From Aspidapion aeneum (taxonomy: Eukaryota > Arthropoda > Insecta > Coleoptera > Brentidae), in the NCBI GenBank assembly GCA_963576565.1, contig OY755044.1, forward strand, positions 47,511,134-47,575,133: a stretch of 64,000 bases of DNA, in the 5' to 3' direction. A program made the position numbers and the translations under genes. Below are positions 54,601 to 64,000 of this stretch, piece after piece. Position 1 is the stretch's first letter. Every line of letters begins with the position of its first letter. The notes beneath the pieces were generated by a model that did not search any database, had not been told where the DNA came from, and saw only the letters and a program-made list of their open reading frames with translations.

Positions 54601-55521
54601 ACTAAAACTGGGCATTTGCACTACAGATTCGAGCGCAACGCAATGATTTTCTATAAACGTGTAAAGATCAGTGTAGGACGGAATTTCTGAATTGTTTTTC
54701 TCTCTACTATAGTAAAGTTCGAAATCAGTCCTCATCTTGACTTCAAGTTTTGAGAGCATCATGTTAAAAGTAAGAAAGTCCCATTCTTTTGTAGGAAAAC
54801 CAAGCTCATTTAAGATGGCTAGATTCTCAGAAAATGTATCCAACATGGAACGTAATTCTTTCCCAGAACTGGATTTAGTTGAAAGAAAGTTAATAGCATT
54901 CAAAGCGGTAGTAACAATAATTCGTTTATTTTGATACCTCTTTACTAAGGTTTCATACGCAATGTGATAATTGCTATCTGCGAGGGGAATGGTTTTTACT
55001 AGAGAAAGGGCTTCATTCAGAACAGAACTCCGCAATTGTTGAAATTTCTCTATATCACTTAAATCAGAATTTTGATGTACCATGACTTTAAATAAGTCAA
55101 ACCAGTGTTGCCAGTTGTTATAATTACCATCGAAAATTGGCAACCTTGGTTGTGGAAATGATCTTGTATTTGACCTCTGAACAATATTTTGTTGGTTAGG
55201 GTTGCCTACGTAATTGACAGGGTTGGCCCTAAAAAGGTCGTAGTAAATACCCTTACATTCATAATAAAGGTTGTCAAAGTCTTTTCTAGTTTTATCCTGC
55301 TCGTCAAATGAAAGTTTAAACTCTTCGAGAGAGCCAATAATTTGGTAATGAAAATTATAGAATTGAGCATGACATTCTTCGACGTCTTCATATCTGGATT
55401 TAAACAAAAAGTGAAACGCTGTTTCCGAGTTCGCTTTCAAAGCTACCTCGTGAGCTTCCGCCATTTGGTTGAAGCTCAAAAGCCTTTTGTCGCAAAGTTT
55501 TTTCTGTTTTTGCATAGACAT
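51670..55521 (-). CDS. gag-pol: Pao2 Gag-protease-RT-RNase H polyprotein, frameshifted before integrase
   Basis: The 1,283-codon frame is a BEL/Pao polyprotein unlike Pao1 in sequence but with the same order. It starts MSMQKQKKLCDKRLLSFNQM. The DUF1759-type Gag region lies at about residues 130-300, with RLPIFDGNYNNWQHWF. Cys/His clusters are CYLCSSNHALSKC and CQNC...CFTC. The protease has Asp-Ser-Ala at 518-520, where Pao1 has Asp-Ser-Gly. RT has VVFDGS, FVTDIVKMFRQI and YVDD at 927-930 (52732-52743). RNase H has GFSDAS, RLELLGA, CDSQVVLCW and NPADCASR. The frame ends at 51670 and integrase follows in another phase a few bases on, so a single-base indel splits the polyprotein. The element is dead: frameshifted here and truncated downstream. 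Confidence 0.93.
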   Translation of the reverse strand: MSMQKQKKLCDKRLLSFNQMAEAHEVALKANSETAFHFLFKSRYEDVEECHAQFYNFHYQIIGSLEEFKLSFDEQDKTRKDFDNLYYECKGIYYDLFRANPVNYVGNPNQQNIVQRSNTRSFPQPRLPIFDGNYNNWQHWFDLFKVMVHQNSDLSDIEKFQQLRSSVLNEALSLVKTIPLADSNYHIAYETLVKRYQNKRIIVTTALNAINFLSTKSSSGKELRSMLDTFSENLAILNELGFPTKEWDFLTFNMMLSKLEVKMRTDFELYYSREKNNSEIPSYTDLYTFIENHCVALESVVQMPSFSRQNQTPRQPQTTRNSQQNSFQRNSFNNFNSPSACNTTIFNSRNQQNTLQNSNQRSNPQIQNNQNRTFNPKIKCYLCSSNHALSKCIEFQNKSPQERMGYVRQVNLCQNCLHFAHQTMNCPSSYNCFTCGARHHSLLHVPQPVAPSVSVNSYPPENVNIPLSNSNSTPMSGSHSTNCHATMISKNSTFLLSTVVADMLDSRGHYQPVHILLDSASDANFISEKCLNRLGLSKSFFSTSIQGLNQMTSSNTKGKTKCLIKPQGQAGPTFDFEALVLSKLCTEIPSCAVDSSKWNHIRNIKLSDQNFHIPSSIDVLVGCELFPHLLQEGIIHGERGQPSAFNNIFGYVLIGKVETSKQQNPQSLISCYTSIEPSLDICLERFWEIEQVPHKVHHSPEDIMCEKLFSQSVSRNESGRFVVPLPFINLEPQLGDTYPIALKRFKLQEARLLKDSANYQAYKDFMQDYLDTGHMIPIPTPISKDVLDNSYFIPHHSVWNTGKIRVVFDGSQRSPRGVSLNETLCAGPKLQNDVREILLNFRIHAVAFVTDIVKMFRQILIIPEHTRYQNILWRFSEDDPLQTYSLRTVVYGLKSSPYLAIRTIQELAKLESERYPNASKVLLKDIYVDDVLTGQDSVASAKELQSELISLLRLGGFELKKWASNSPELLSSFSESETQMSIRFDKSEPNFVKILGLQWNPISDSFTYLVVPEDKPCTKRGILSQIMKIFDPLGFCSPVSLLAKHLMQDLWKEKLDWDSQPPPHIVNVWNQFRTELPNLSNIHLPRRLSIDQPRSIELHGFSDASMIGYAATVYFRMESVSGEIHTFLVMAKSRVAPVKTVSLPRLELLGATLLCDLISFIQNTYSDILNFNQICAWCDSQVVLCWLAASPHRFKTFVANRICHIQETISPTAWKYIPSALNPADCASRGLMPNQLVKHDLYWEGPCFLRLPKESWPDDFRCPDPPENEVILEERKSVFQTCT

Positions 55522-55719
55522 TTTTGTTTTTGAAAGTTAATTTGTTTTTAAATTACCCAAAAAATGCTTAAAACATAGCTTAAAATATAACCCGAATTTT
55601 AGCAAAATTAAACAATTTTATTATTTTAATTTTATTAACTTTTTTCGAAAATTTTGAAATGATATGTTTGTAAGTTTGTCTGTATGTTATTATTTGAACA
55701 TATCCTTTAAAAAAAACTT
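55522..55719. other. Pao2 upstream flank; no LTR identified
   Basis: This AT-rich stretch should be the Pao2 leader. No repeat of it occurs on the other side of the element, so an LTR cannot be defined. Confidence 0.4.
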
Positions 55720-55800
55720 TTATGTCTCACCAAGGATTGAACCCCGCACCTCTCGATTCCAAATGGCACAGTCTGTGCATACGACTAGCGGTCCCGTCTG
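55720..55800 (-). repeat. tRNA-like SINE head
   Basis: On the minus strand, GCTAGTCGTATGCACAG resembles an A box and GGGGTTCAATCC fits a B box (GGTTCRANTCC) at tRNA-like spacing. The T stem does not pair well and no full cloverleaf forms, so a working tRNA is unlikely. It could be a tRNA-derived SINE or a decayed tRNA. Confidence 0.35.
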
Positions 55801-56665
55801 AAAGTTTCTAAGAAACGTCGGTATTCGAAGAAACAACGCGCGGGATGACCCTGGTGACGGCGACACTTGCACCTGCGCGTTAACGCGACACCTGTAAAAT
55901 CGATAATTAAAGGAATGTAGATGGAAGAACCGCCTTAAAATTTCACTTTCGGCGTATTGACGCCACTTTTACTGAAAATGTAGTGAACAAAGCGATCAAC
56001 TTTGATGAACTAGTAAACTATACGAAATATGTGCATTGGATATAGCTATTTTTGAACGGTAATAAACACTTCGATCAACTTTGAAGGAACATATCACCAA
56101 CCGGTCGTAAATCAATATGGTCTGTTTGATTTATTACTGATTGTAGAAATAATTGAAATTGGAAATAAATTTTGAAAATATATAGAAATTTGGAGTTTTT
56201 GTAGGAAATTGCTGAACCACAGGAGTCTAGGTAGTTTGGAAAACTATTAATCCGGCTTGAAGGACCATTAAATGTGCATGCAAGTACTGAAAAATAATGG
56301 AATTTCCTTCGACAGGTCGCCGGTTTGGCTTTACAAGCATATTCAAAAATAATTGTCGGTATTGACGATAGTAAATGGAAAGTTACGATACATATGGAAT
56401 TTTATATGAAAAGGCACCTACCTCGGACTCTCTTGCGGCTCCAGTCAACGTTTAAACGTCCAGTTTTTCACCTCAAAATTCACTTTTTCGGGAACGTGAT
56501 TTTTCTAGTGTCTTGTGGCACTCATCGCGGCGCTGCTTGTCCTCCCACGTGTGCGGTGCCGTGAAAACCCATATGCATATGTAAGAGCGCGAAAATTTAA
56601 ATTATTTTAAACGCGCAAAAAAGGAAAAGAAAATGAAAATAGGAAATTCATTGCTTGCACCAACA
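55801..56665. other. Unassigned stretch
   Basis: GC-richer than its surroundings in places (55840-55890). A 79-codon frame at 56325-56564 is not recognised. No repeat partner was seen. Confidence 0.35.
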
Positions 56666-57705
<1,040 letters not shown>

Positions 57706-57741
57706 AGCTCACACTACTATAGTATAGTATATGTGTGAGCT
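57706..57741 (+). repeat. Hairpin A, copy 2
   Basis: A 36-bp segment with 9-bp stem arms AGCTCACAC / GTGTGAGCT directly follows the Q tail. It is identical to 58487-58522. Confidence 0.9.
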
Positions 57742-57809
57742 AATACTCTGCCAATATATGGGCCCCTAAGCTCACACTAGGTACTATAGTTATAGTTTAC
57801 GTGTGAGCT
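57742..57809 (+). repeat. Spacer plus hairpin B
   Basis: AATACTCTGCCAATATATGG is followed by a second hairpin (57769-57809) with the same stem arms but a different, longer loop. The inverted copy is at 61071-61138. Confidence 0.88.
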
Positions 57810-57814
57810 AATAT

Positions 57815-58318
57815 AACTAAAAACTGAAATATATTTTATTCAACTCCAGACTAAATTACCTTTTGTTTGATACCACACAAGCCATGTTTTGATTTAAACT
57901 CAAATTTTTAAAATCTACCCCCACCCTTAAAAAAAACAAAAACTAAAATGTTATTTGTTAAACTCCTTTACTCCTCCAATTACCTTTCGTTTGATATCAC
58001 ACACGCCATATTTTCACTTAAACTCTAATTTTTGAAATATACCTCCACCCTTTTTTTAAAATAAATTAAAATGTATTTTGTTTAACTCCAGACTCAATTA
58101 CCTTTCGCTTGATATCACACACGCCATATTTTCACATAAAATCTAATTTTTGAAATCTACCCCCACCCTTTTATTTGGTTTGTGTTCGGTGGATTTTGTT
58201 CATTTTTAAATGGGACCATCTCGACCCAAGACCCAGCCTAGGTACCAAATTTCATTAAAATTGGCCAAGCGGTTTTTAAGTTATGCGCGTTGGTCGTTAC
58301 AGACAGACAAACAGACAT

Positions 58319-58353
<35 letters not shown>

Positions 58354-58486
58354 TACAGACAGACAGACAGACAGACAGACAGACGGCGCAACAAAAAAGT
58401 TTCAAAATCATCTGAAACGCAAAAATATATAAAACATTTTGAAATCGGAGCAACTTTTTTTTTCTCGAAAAAATTAGGATCACCAT
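57815..58486 (+). mobile_element. Q element, copy 2
   Basis: Three monomers of about 120 bp (at about 57818, 57943 and 58064) lead into the same unique piece, a short CAGA tract (58300-58384, with CATA interruptions) and the Q tail ending CACCAT. It lies between hairpin B and hairpin A. There is no inverted tail on its left. Confidence 0.8.
58300..58384. repeat. Short (CAGA)n tract in Q copy 2
   Basis: About 21 units, broken by CAAA and CATA variants at the left and in the middle. Confidence 0.95.
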
Positions 58487-58522
58487 AGCTCACACTACTA
58501 TAGTATAGTATATGTGTGAGCT
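58487..58522 (+). repeat. Hairpin A, copy 3
   Basis: Identical to 57706-57741. The sequence after it, AAAACACCAAAAATTCAAT, resembles an R1 monomer read in reverse, as next to the copy at 50899. Confidence 0.9.
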
Positions 58523-58763
58523 AAAACACCAAAAATTCAATATACCGAGTCCCACGGCCAAGACAACACTGCATTTAATACAAACACATGTTACTGTCAG
58601 TGTCGACCTTAGAGCTTAGGAGTATCTGGGCTAACCGTTCACGAATTGAGGACCCACCTAATTAAACTTGTTGCCATTATATAAGTGAAAAAATAATCTT
58701 TTGTTTAAAACTCGTAGACAATGATTGAGTAGAAATAAAACTTTGGACTTCCATTATCTTTAT
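58523..58763. other. Short unassigned junction stretch
   Basis: AAAACTTTGGACTTCCATTA near 58737 resembles the arm of the inverted repeat at 12817-12969. Nothing else is recognised. Confidence 0.4.
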
Positions 58764-60145
58764 CTGAGGGCACGGCAGTGCCTCGCAAAGTTCGCGCTGC
58801 CGTACCATCTTTTCTTGAAACATTTCAGCCCATATTTGACCTATCTAAAGCTCTACTTCGGAAAGAGCTACGAATCTCATACTTTGCACAGTCGTAGAAC
58901 TTCATAGAGTTAACAACCCCTCCAAGTTTCATGGACTTCTATAGAGTAGTAAAGTAGTTACGAAATTTCAAAAAACGTCGAAATTGCCACTCACTCACTG
59001 ACTCACTCACTCATGTATAGATCACCAAAATTCTACTGTACTTCCAGACCTACTTTTAAGCTGAAATTTGGCGGACTGATAGAAATTATGACCAAACCCC
59101 TGGAAAAAATCAAAAAGCCCCAAAATTCTAATTTACTCCCCTATATATGTAAAATTATTTAAAAGTAACATTACCCACTTCTAGCAATGCTTTGGCAGCC
59201 TGATAGGAACTATAATAAAACTATAGGAAAAAATTATAACACCCCAAAATTCTAATTTACTTCCCTCCCATATAAATGTAAAGTTATGTAAAAGTAACAC
59301 TGCCCACTTCCAGAAACGCTAGAGAGCTGAGCTTTTTAAGACTGAAAGACACTATGATAAAACTATAGGAAAAAATTTTAAAACACCAATATTTTAATAC
59401 TTCCCTCTCCTATAAATGTAAATTTATATAAATGTAACATTGCCCACTTCCAAAAACGCTAAAGAGCTGAGTTTTGGAAGGCTGATAGAAACTATGATAA
59501 AACCATGGGAAAAAAATTAAAAACCCCAAAAATTTTCATTTACTCTCTTCCCCTATAAATGTCAAGTTATGTAAAAGTAACATTACCCACTTCCAAAAAC
59601 GCTAGAGAGCTGAGCATTGCAAGACTGATAGGAACTATGATAAAACTATAGGAAAAAAATTAAAAACACAAAAATTTTAATTTACTTCCCTCCCCTATAC
59701 ATGTAAAGTTATGCAAAAGTAACATTGTCCACTTTCAGAAACACTAGAGAGCTGAGCTTTGGAAGGCTGATAGCAGCTATGATAAAACCATGGGAAAAAA
59801 TTAAAAGACCTTAATATTTTAAGTAAGGCATTGCAAAAGTTTTGAACAATATTTCGCATATTTTAAAAAATAAATATTATCCAATTCCTTTAAAAAAGAA
59901 GTGAAATCATAACAAAAACATTTCATTTAAAAATAACCAAGTACGCGGCATTCCGTAAAAAGAATTACGGCTGTAAATGACTCAGGCACAGTGCTTAATT
60001 GAACATAAAGAAGATTGGCTGTAATAGCAAAGTTTAGAAAAACATTTCCAACTAGTAAAAATCCTTACTTTTATCTCAATTCTTTTTACGGAATGCCATT
60101 TTCGCGTACTTGGCTCTTTTTTACATGAAATGTTCTTATGTTGGT
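58764..60145 (-). mobile_element. R1 element, copy III, left half
   Basis: It begins CTGAGGGCACGGCAGTGCCT and has the unique end in reverse (GAAATTGCCACTCACTCACT), six reversed monomers (about 59030-59840) and the inner segment (59870-60145). The inner segment is itself partly palindromic: AACAAAAACATTTCATTTAA and TTTTACATGAAATGTTCTTA lie at its two ends. The right half follows at 61139-61520 in the opposite orientation, so R1 as a whole has the same opposed-arm plan as FB1. Confidence 0.85.
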
Positions 60146-60262
60146 TTATTTTAAACAGGACGTTTCAGTAAGTTAGTATATCTAACCGTTTTCAAGTGTA
60201 AACTAAACAATCCAGTCTAAAGGCTACTACTTATACTACTTGTTGTGCAGTCGGCCCGCCCC

Positions 60263-60640
60263 TTTTTTACCTTCCTAGCCCGCACAGCAACGGCTAGAGA
60301 AGGTATTGTTTTCGACAAAAAATTTTTTTTGAGATTACACCGAAAATGTGTTATTTGGGTGTATTTTGACCTACCCTAGCAATATCGTCGTGATGTCTGT
60401 CTGTGTTGTGTGTGTATGTATATCTGTCCGTAACGCGATAGCTCCTAAACCGCTTAACCGATTTACATGAAATTTTTAGGTAAAATAGTACTCGATACTG
60501 CAACGAGCTGATTAGATTTTAGTCAAAATTCGTGAATGCTATTGACAGTTTTTTGACAGTTAAAAAGTTAAAAAAATGCTAACTTTTTAATGGAACGTCG
60601 CATCAATATGCGGTTTTCGGAAAATAGTAGCGTGGGGATA
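60263..60640 (+). repeat. Dispersed repeat RA, copy 3
   Basis: TTTACCTTCCTAGCCCGCAC at the start, then TGTTATTTGGGTGTATTTTG, TGATGTCTGTCTGTG and CGTCGCATCAATATGCGGTT. It is close to copy 1 and lies between the two halves of R1 copy III. Confidence 0.85.
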
Positions 60641-61070
60641 TAGTCCAAGTAGCTCAAAACGAAACCCGGCCCTGCTAACATGAAATCCGTAATATGATGT
60701 CATACACCTGTTGCCACGTCCTGAAAAAATTGTGGGAAAAGGGGCCGTTCATAAATTATGTTGTCTAAATGAGTTTTTATCGCAGATTGGAATAAGAAAT
60801 ACACAGCATACAACGACGCGACGCGGGCTAATAAGCGCATGACAAATTATCGCATGGTTTAAATACCCTAACCAACTCAAAGCACTAAAAATTTGGTAAG
60901 GTAACAAGTTGAGTTGACAATTACTTATTATTTATAAAATTTTACAGAGGCAGAGGAGCCGGCAACAGCGGAAAAGCTACATTGTTTACCAACAAATGAA
61001 TGAATGACCGCCGAAACCGGGGTTACTACTGCTCTTTATATGTTATTACTCTGAGGTTTTCAGTTATATT
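60641..61070. other. Unassigned stretch within R1 copy III
   Basis: GGGGCCGTTCATAAATTATG near 60744 resembles a terminal word of small arthropod transposons. There is no gene. Confidence 0.35.
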
Positions 61071-61138
61071 AGTTCACACGTACACTATAACCCTAGTACC
61101 TAGTGTGAGCTTAGGGGCCCATATATTGGCAGAGTATT
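61071..61138 (-). repeat. Hairpin B and spacer, inverted copy
   Basis: It matches 57742-57809 in reverse and runs straight into an R1 arm (GGCAGAGTATT then TTCTATAGTTTTATCATAG). Confidence 0.88.
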
Positions 61139-61520
61139 TTTCTATAGTTTTATCATAGTTCCTATCAGACGGCCAAAGCTCAGCTCTCTAGCATTCTGGG
61201 ATTTGGTCATAATTTCTATCAGTCTGCCAAATTTCAGCTTTGTAGCATGTCTGGAAGTACAGTAGAATTTTGATGATCTATACATCAGTGAGCGAGTGAG
61301 TGGCAATTTCGACGTTTTTTAAAATTTCGTAACTACTTTACTACTTTATGGAATTCCATGAAACTTGGTTATTAACTCCATGAAGATCTACGACTGTGCA
61401 AAGTTTGAGATTCGTAGCTCATTCCGAAGTATAGTTTTTAGATAGGTCAAATATCGGCTGAAACGTTTTAAGAAAAGATGGTACGGCGCGCGAATTGGCG
61501 AGGCACTGCCGTGCCCTCAG
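61139..61520 (+). mobile_element. R1 element, copy III, right half
   Basis: About one monomer, then the unique end GTGAGTGGCAATTTCGACGT and the terminus GGCACTGCCGTGCCCTCAG. It is the inverse of the terminus at 58764. The flanks do not show a shared duplication. Confidence 0.85.
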
Positions 61521-62389
61521 ATATAAAATACGATTTTAATGTTTTATATCAAACACTAAGTAATAAAATAAATTTAGTTTGACAGTTGAATTTCTAATAA
61601 AAAATTAAATTTTCGTAAATAAAAAAGTTAAACCTTTGGTATTTCAAACGCGGCCATATGTATTAAAAACCGGCTTTGATATTTGAAAACGTCTCGAAAA
61701 TCAAGCTCAGTCCACTTGCTTTTATGTATCTCTGCTAGAAATACCTAAACTCCCCAAAAAACATCGAAATTGGCCCAACCTGTACAAGTCATGTTTAAAT
61801 TTGTCACAAAATACATTAGTGACTTATTGGAGTAAAGCAAGACAGAAAGCGCGAATTTGAGGAGGGTAACGGGGTAATTCCCCCTCTAAAACAATAAATG
61901 CACAAATATTTTTTCCGTCGACCATTACTCCCCTAAATTTAGGTAAAAATTCGCACTTGCAGTAATAGTACCAAGCAATATTTTGACAATTTTACATTAA
62001 ACGATTTAATTTAAAGGCCACCAAAAAAACAAATTGGACAAATTCCAAAATGAAAAAATGGTTAATATCATATCTCGAACCTTGTTTTTAGTCTAACAGG
62101 AAACACAGTTTAGCATTTTCGTATAAAATTTTGTTGGCTATCATTTTTGTTTCAAACTTTGTACAAAAACCAAGTTATTTAAAAAAAAGAGAATTCGTGC
62201 GCCATTTTTTTAAAAAAGCGGCGAGAGCAGGCATCGCTCTATAATTGTGCCAAGCTTCGGACCATTTGCACCAAAACGTCATATTATATAGTTAAACTAC
62301 TTAACTAATTTCAAGTCTTGCCCATAGGAAAGTGTCTAAATAGCTGTCGCAAAAATTTATTATATTAGAAAATCAATCAAGTCAAGTTA
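61521..62389. other. Unassigned AT-rich stretch
   Basis: No gene, RNA or repeat partner was recognised. Confidence 0.4.
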
Positions 62390-62705
62390 AATAAAACCGT
62401 TAAAAACTACCAGCCAGAATACGCAAAAAAATGTAAGCAAAATTAGTCAAATTATTACAATAAGATAAAAAATACAATAATAATCCTTTACAAAGCCCCT
62501 CTTAAAATATCAGAACCAGGCTCTCGTTTCTGAGAATTCTATTAGATATTCCAAGGGTAAAAAAAGCAGGTACAAATTACATATAACAAAGAAACCCGTA
62601 GCGTCTAAAATCTAATTTGCAATGTTGCCAAATTTCTGAGGCCGCTGCGACGCGGTTTTAATACGCAGAATACGTTTTATACCACCGAGGTGACTCAGTG
62701 GACCG
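62390..62705. repeat. Dispersed repeat E, copy 2
   Basis: CCAAATTTCTGAGGCCGCTG and TTTATACCACCGAGGTGACT match copy 1 at 47085-47410. An (AT)n tract of 25 bp follows at 62711-62735. Confidence 0.65.
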
Positions 62706-62709
62706 TTTT

Positions 62710-62735
<26 letters not shown>

Positions 62736-62740
<5 letters not shown>

Positions 62741-62984
62741 ACCACTGGTGTATACAAAAAATAACCTTGGAGGGGCTTGGAAATTTTTTCCGCTTTTATT
62801 TATTAACATATTCAAAAGTAGGAAAATAAATAGTTTTAATATAATCTATTTTTAGATTCTTTCGCTTTCGCCCCCAAGCCCCCCTCCCCCCTTGTATACG
62901 CTCATGCAGAAACTATAATAAAAGAATAAAATATTTTTGCTTTATTTGTGAATGGGACAGCCGAGCACGGAACAAACATTACAT
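62736..62984. other. Stretch with a hAT-like end
   Basis: At 62868-62903 a C-rich run followed by TTGTATACGCTCATGCAG resembles the CCCCTTATATACGCCACTG end at 13311. No gene is visible. Confidence 0.35.
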
Positions 62985-63590
62985 TGTATGGAACTGGCCT
63001 TTGATTTACTCCCGGTCAGAAAAATGTCGCCAACGATCCTTATTAGTCCCGCAAGATAATATTTACTTGCCGCCTTTGCACATCAAACTTGGATTGATCA
63101 AACAGTTTGTAAAAGCACGGACAAAACAGGCGACGCATTCATATTTTTGAAAATTAAATTTCCTCGTCTTAGTGAGGCTAAAATCAAGGAAGGTGATTAG
63201 AATCAGAATAGACAACTTTTTCAAGATTTTGTTTATTAAACACCTGAATCAAAAAGAAAAACGAGCTTGGTTTGCATTCCAAAACGTGTGTAAGAACTTT
63301 TTGGGTAACCATAAAAGTGATGATTATGTCGCTCAGGTCGAGAAATTGCTCTTAGCGTACAATGTCCCTTAAAGTGCACTTCCTTCTCTCGCATCTAGAC
63401 TTCTTTCCTGAAAATTTAGGAGCAGTCTCGGATGAATACGGGGAACGGTTTCATCAAGGCATCGCTAATTTGGAAAAACGGTTTTCAGGGAAGTGAAATG
63501 CAAGCATGTTGGCTGGAGTACTGCTGGTTTTTGAAACGAGAGGGTTGTACCTTAGGGTATAAAAGGAAAGCATGCACCAAGTGAAGGTAC
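62985..63590 (+). pseudogene. Decayed copy of a multicopy arthropod protein of unknown function
   Basis: Pieces of one protein can be read in two phases. LPPLHIKLGLIKQFVKA lies at about 63070-63115. EKRAWFAFQNVCKNFLGNHK and VEKLLLAYNV follow (frame 63172-63372), and then, in another phase from about 63362, MSLKVHFLLSHLDFFPENLG and YGERFHQGIANLEKRFSG. This order (LPPLHIKLG, KAW..F..V...FLGN, LH.L.SHLD.FP.N.G, GERFHQ) is familiar to me from uncharacterised proteins present in many copies in arthropod genomes, probably carried by mobile elements. Stops near 63200 and 63372, a stop after the FSG segment and a frame change show it is broken. The function is unknown. Confidence 0.6.
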
Positions 63591-63606
63591 GAAAGGTCTT
63601 ATTTAT

Positions 63607-63760
63607 CAGTGGCGCACCCAGGAATATGTCTTGGGGGGCCCGACGCCCCTATAGCCTCAATGATGTCGAATTTTAAGCTATTTTTTGTGTTTTTTTATGA
63701 AACATGTGGAATATATGTAAAAAAATCTAAGGCTTGGGGGGTATTTATTATTGTTTGAAA
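63607..63760 (+). mobile_element. hAT-like non-autonomous element, left end
   Basis: CAGTGGCGCACCCAGGAATA starts a G/C-rich terminus (GGGGGGCCCGACGCCCC). Further in, GTAAAAAAATCTAAGGCTTG matches the family member at 13240-13275. The right end is not seen before the window edge. The last 240 bases of the window hold nothing I can assign. Confidence 0.5.
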
Positions 63761-64000
63761 CTAAAATAACTCTGTTTATACTAATTTAAATTTATGTCGA
63801 TAATGTTATAATTATTATCGAAAAATGATAAAAATAGGTAAAAGGGCTGCGCCCTCAAAATTAGTGGGTGGTAGAAGAAAACGCAAGCTATATTTGGATT
63901 CTAAGCGTCGTCTTACATAAGAATCAGCGGAAATAATGCCAGTCCTCAAGAATTTTTTTTTGCAGACCAGTGTTATCAGAAATTAAGAAGATAACTACGT

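Noticed and set aside
55720..55800. Functional tRNA gene
   Set aside because: A and B box words are present but the T stem mispairs and no acceptor stem could be formed; kept only as a SINE-like fragment.

Overview
The window looks like nuclear DNA of an arthropod, most likely an insect. It is AT-rich, has no recognisable host gene, and is built almost entirely from nested mobile elements. The pointers are two BEL/Pao LTR retrotransposons, a dead mariner, hAT-type and TA-flanked miniature elements, a LINE 3' relic, and a decayed member of a multicopy arthropod protein family. The species cannot be read from this. Only the two BEL/Pao elements carry long coding frames; most other short frames are repeat translations.

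Layout. 0.1-6.8 kb: dispersed and degenerate tandem repeats, an inverted repeat pair (1094-1262 / 4912-5310), and a miniature inverted-repeat element joined to a decanucleotide minisatellite. 7.3-8.4 kb: mariner transposase pseudogene. 8.9-11.8 kb: a symmetric foldback-like element (called FB2 here). 11.8-20 kb: a TA-flanked miniature element, a perfect 42-bp inverted repeat, a LINE relic and an 839-bp non-autonomous hAT element with a perfect 8-bp target duplication. 20.9-31.8 kb: a 10.9-kb element (FB1) whose arms are about 60 copies of a 153-bp satellite in opposite orientations around a 235-bp spacer. It has matching termini and an 8-bp target duplication and sits inside another repeat (R1). 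34-35 kb: a broken second FB2 copy. 35.4-47.0 kb: a 310-bp inverted repeat pair (FB5) enclosing an array with a periodic ATGGCGG motif and a complete 7,860-bp BEL/Pao element (Pao1, 38358-46217). 47-62.7 kb: further R1 copies, a truncated BEL/Pao on the minus strand (Pao2), elements (Q) with a very long (CAGA)n tract, and recurring hairpins that start AGCTCACAC and sit at repeat junctions. 63.0-63.6 kb: a broken gene relic.

The most notable signal is architectural. At least three families without visible sequence relation to each other (FB1, FB2, R1), and in weaker form Q and FB5, share one design: inverted outer ends, tandem arms of roughly 120-165 bp monomers, and a central single-copy spacer. 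None has a visible transposase. FB1 has the clearest proof of mobility, because its interrupted host repeat exists uninterrupted elsewhere in the window. The family names FB1, FB2, FB5, R1, RA, Q and E are local labels, not database names.
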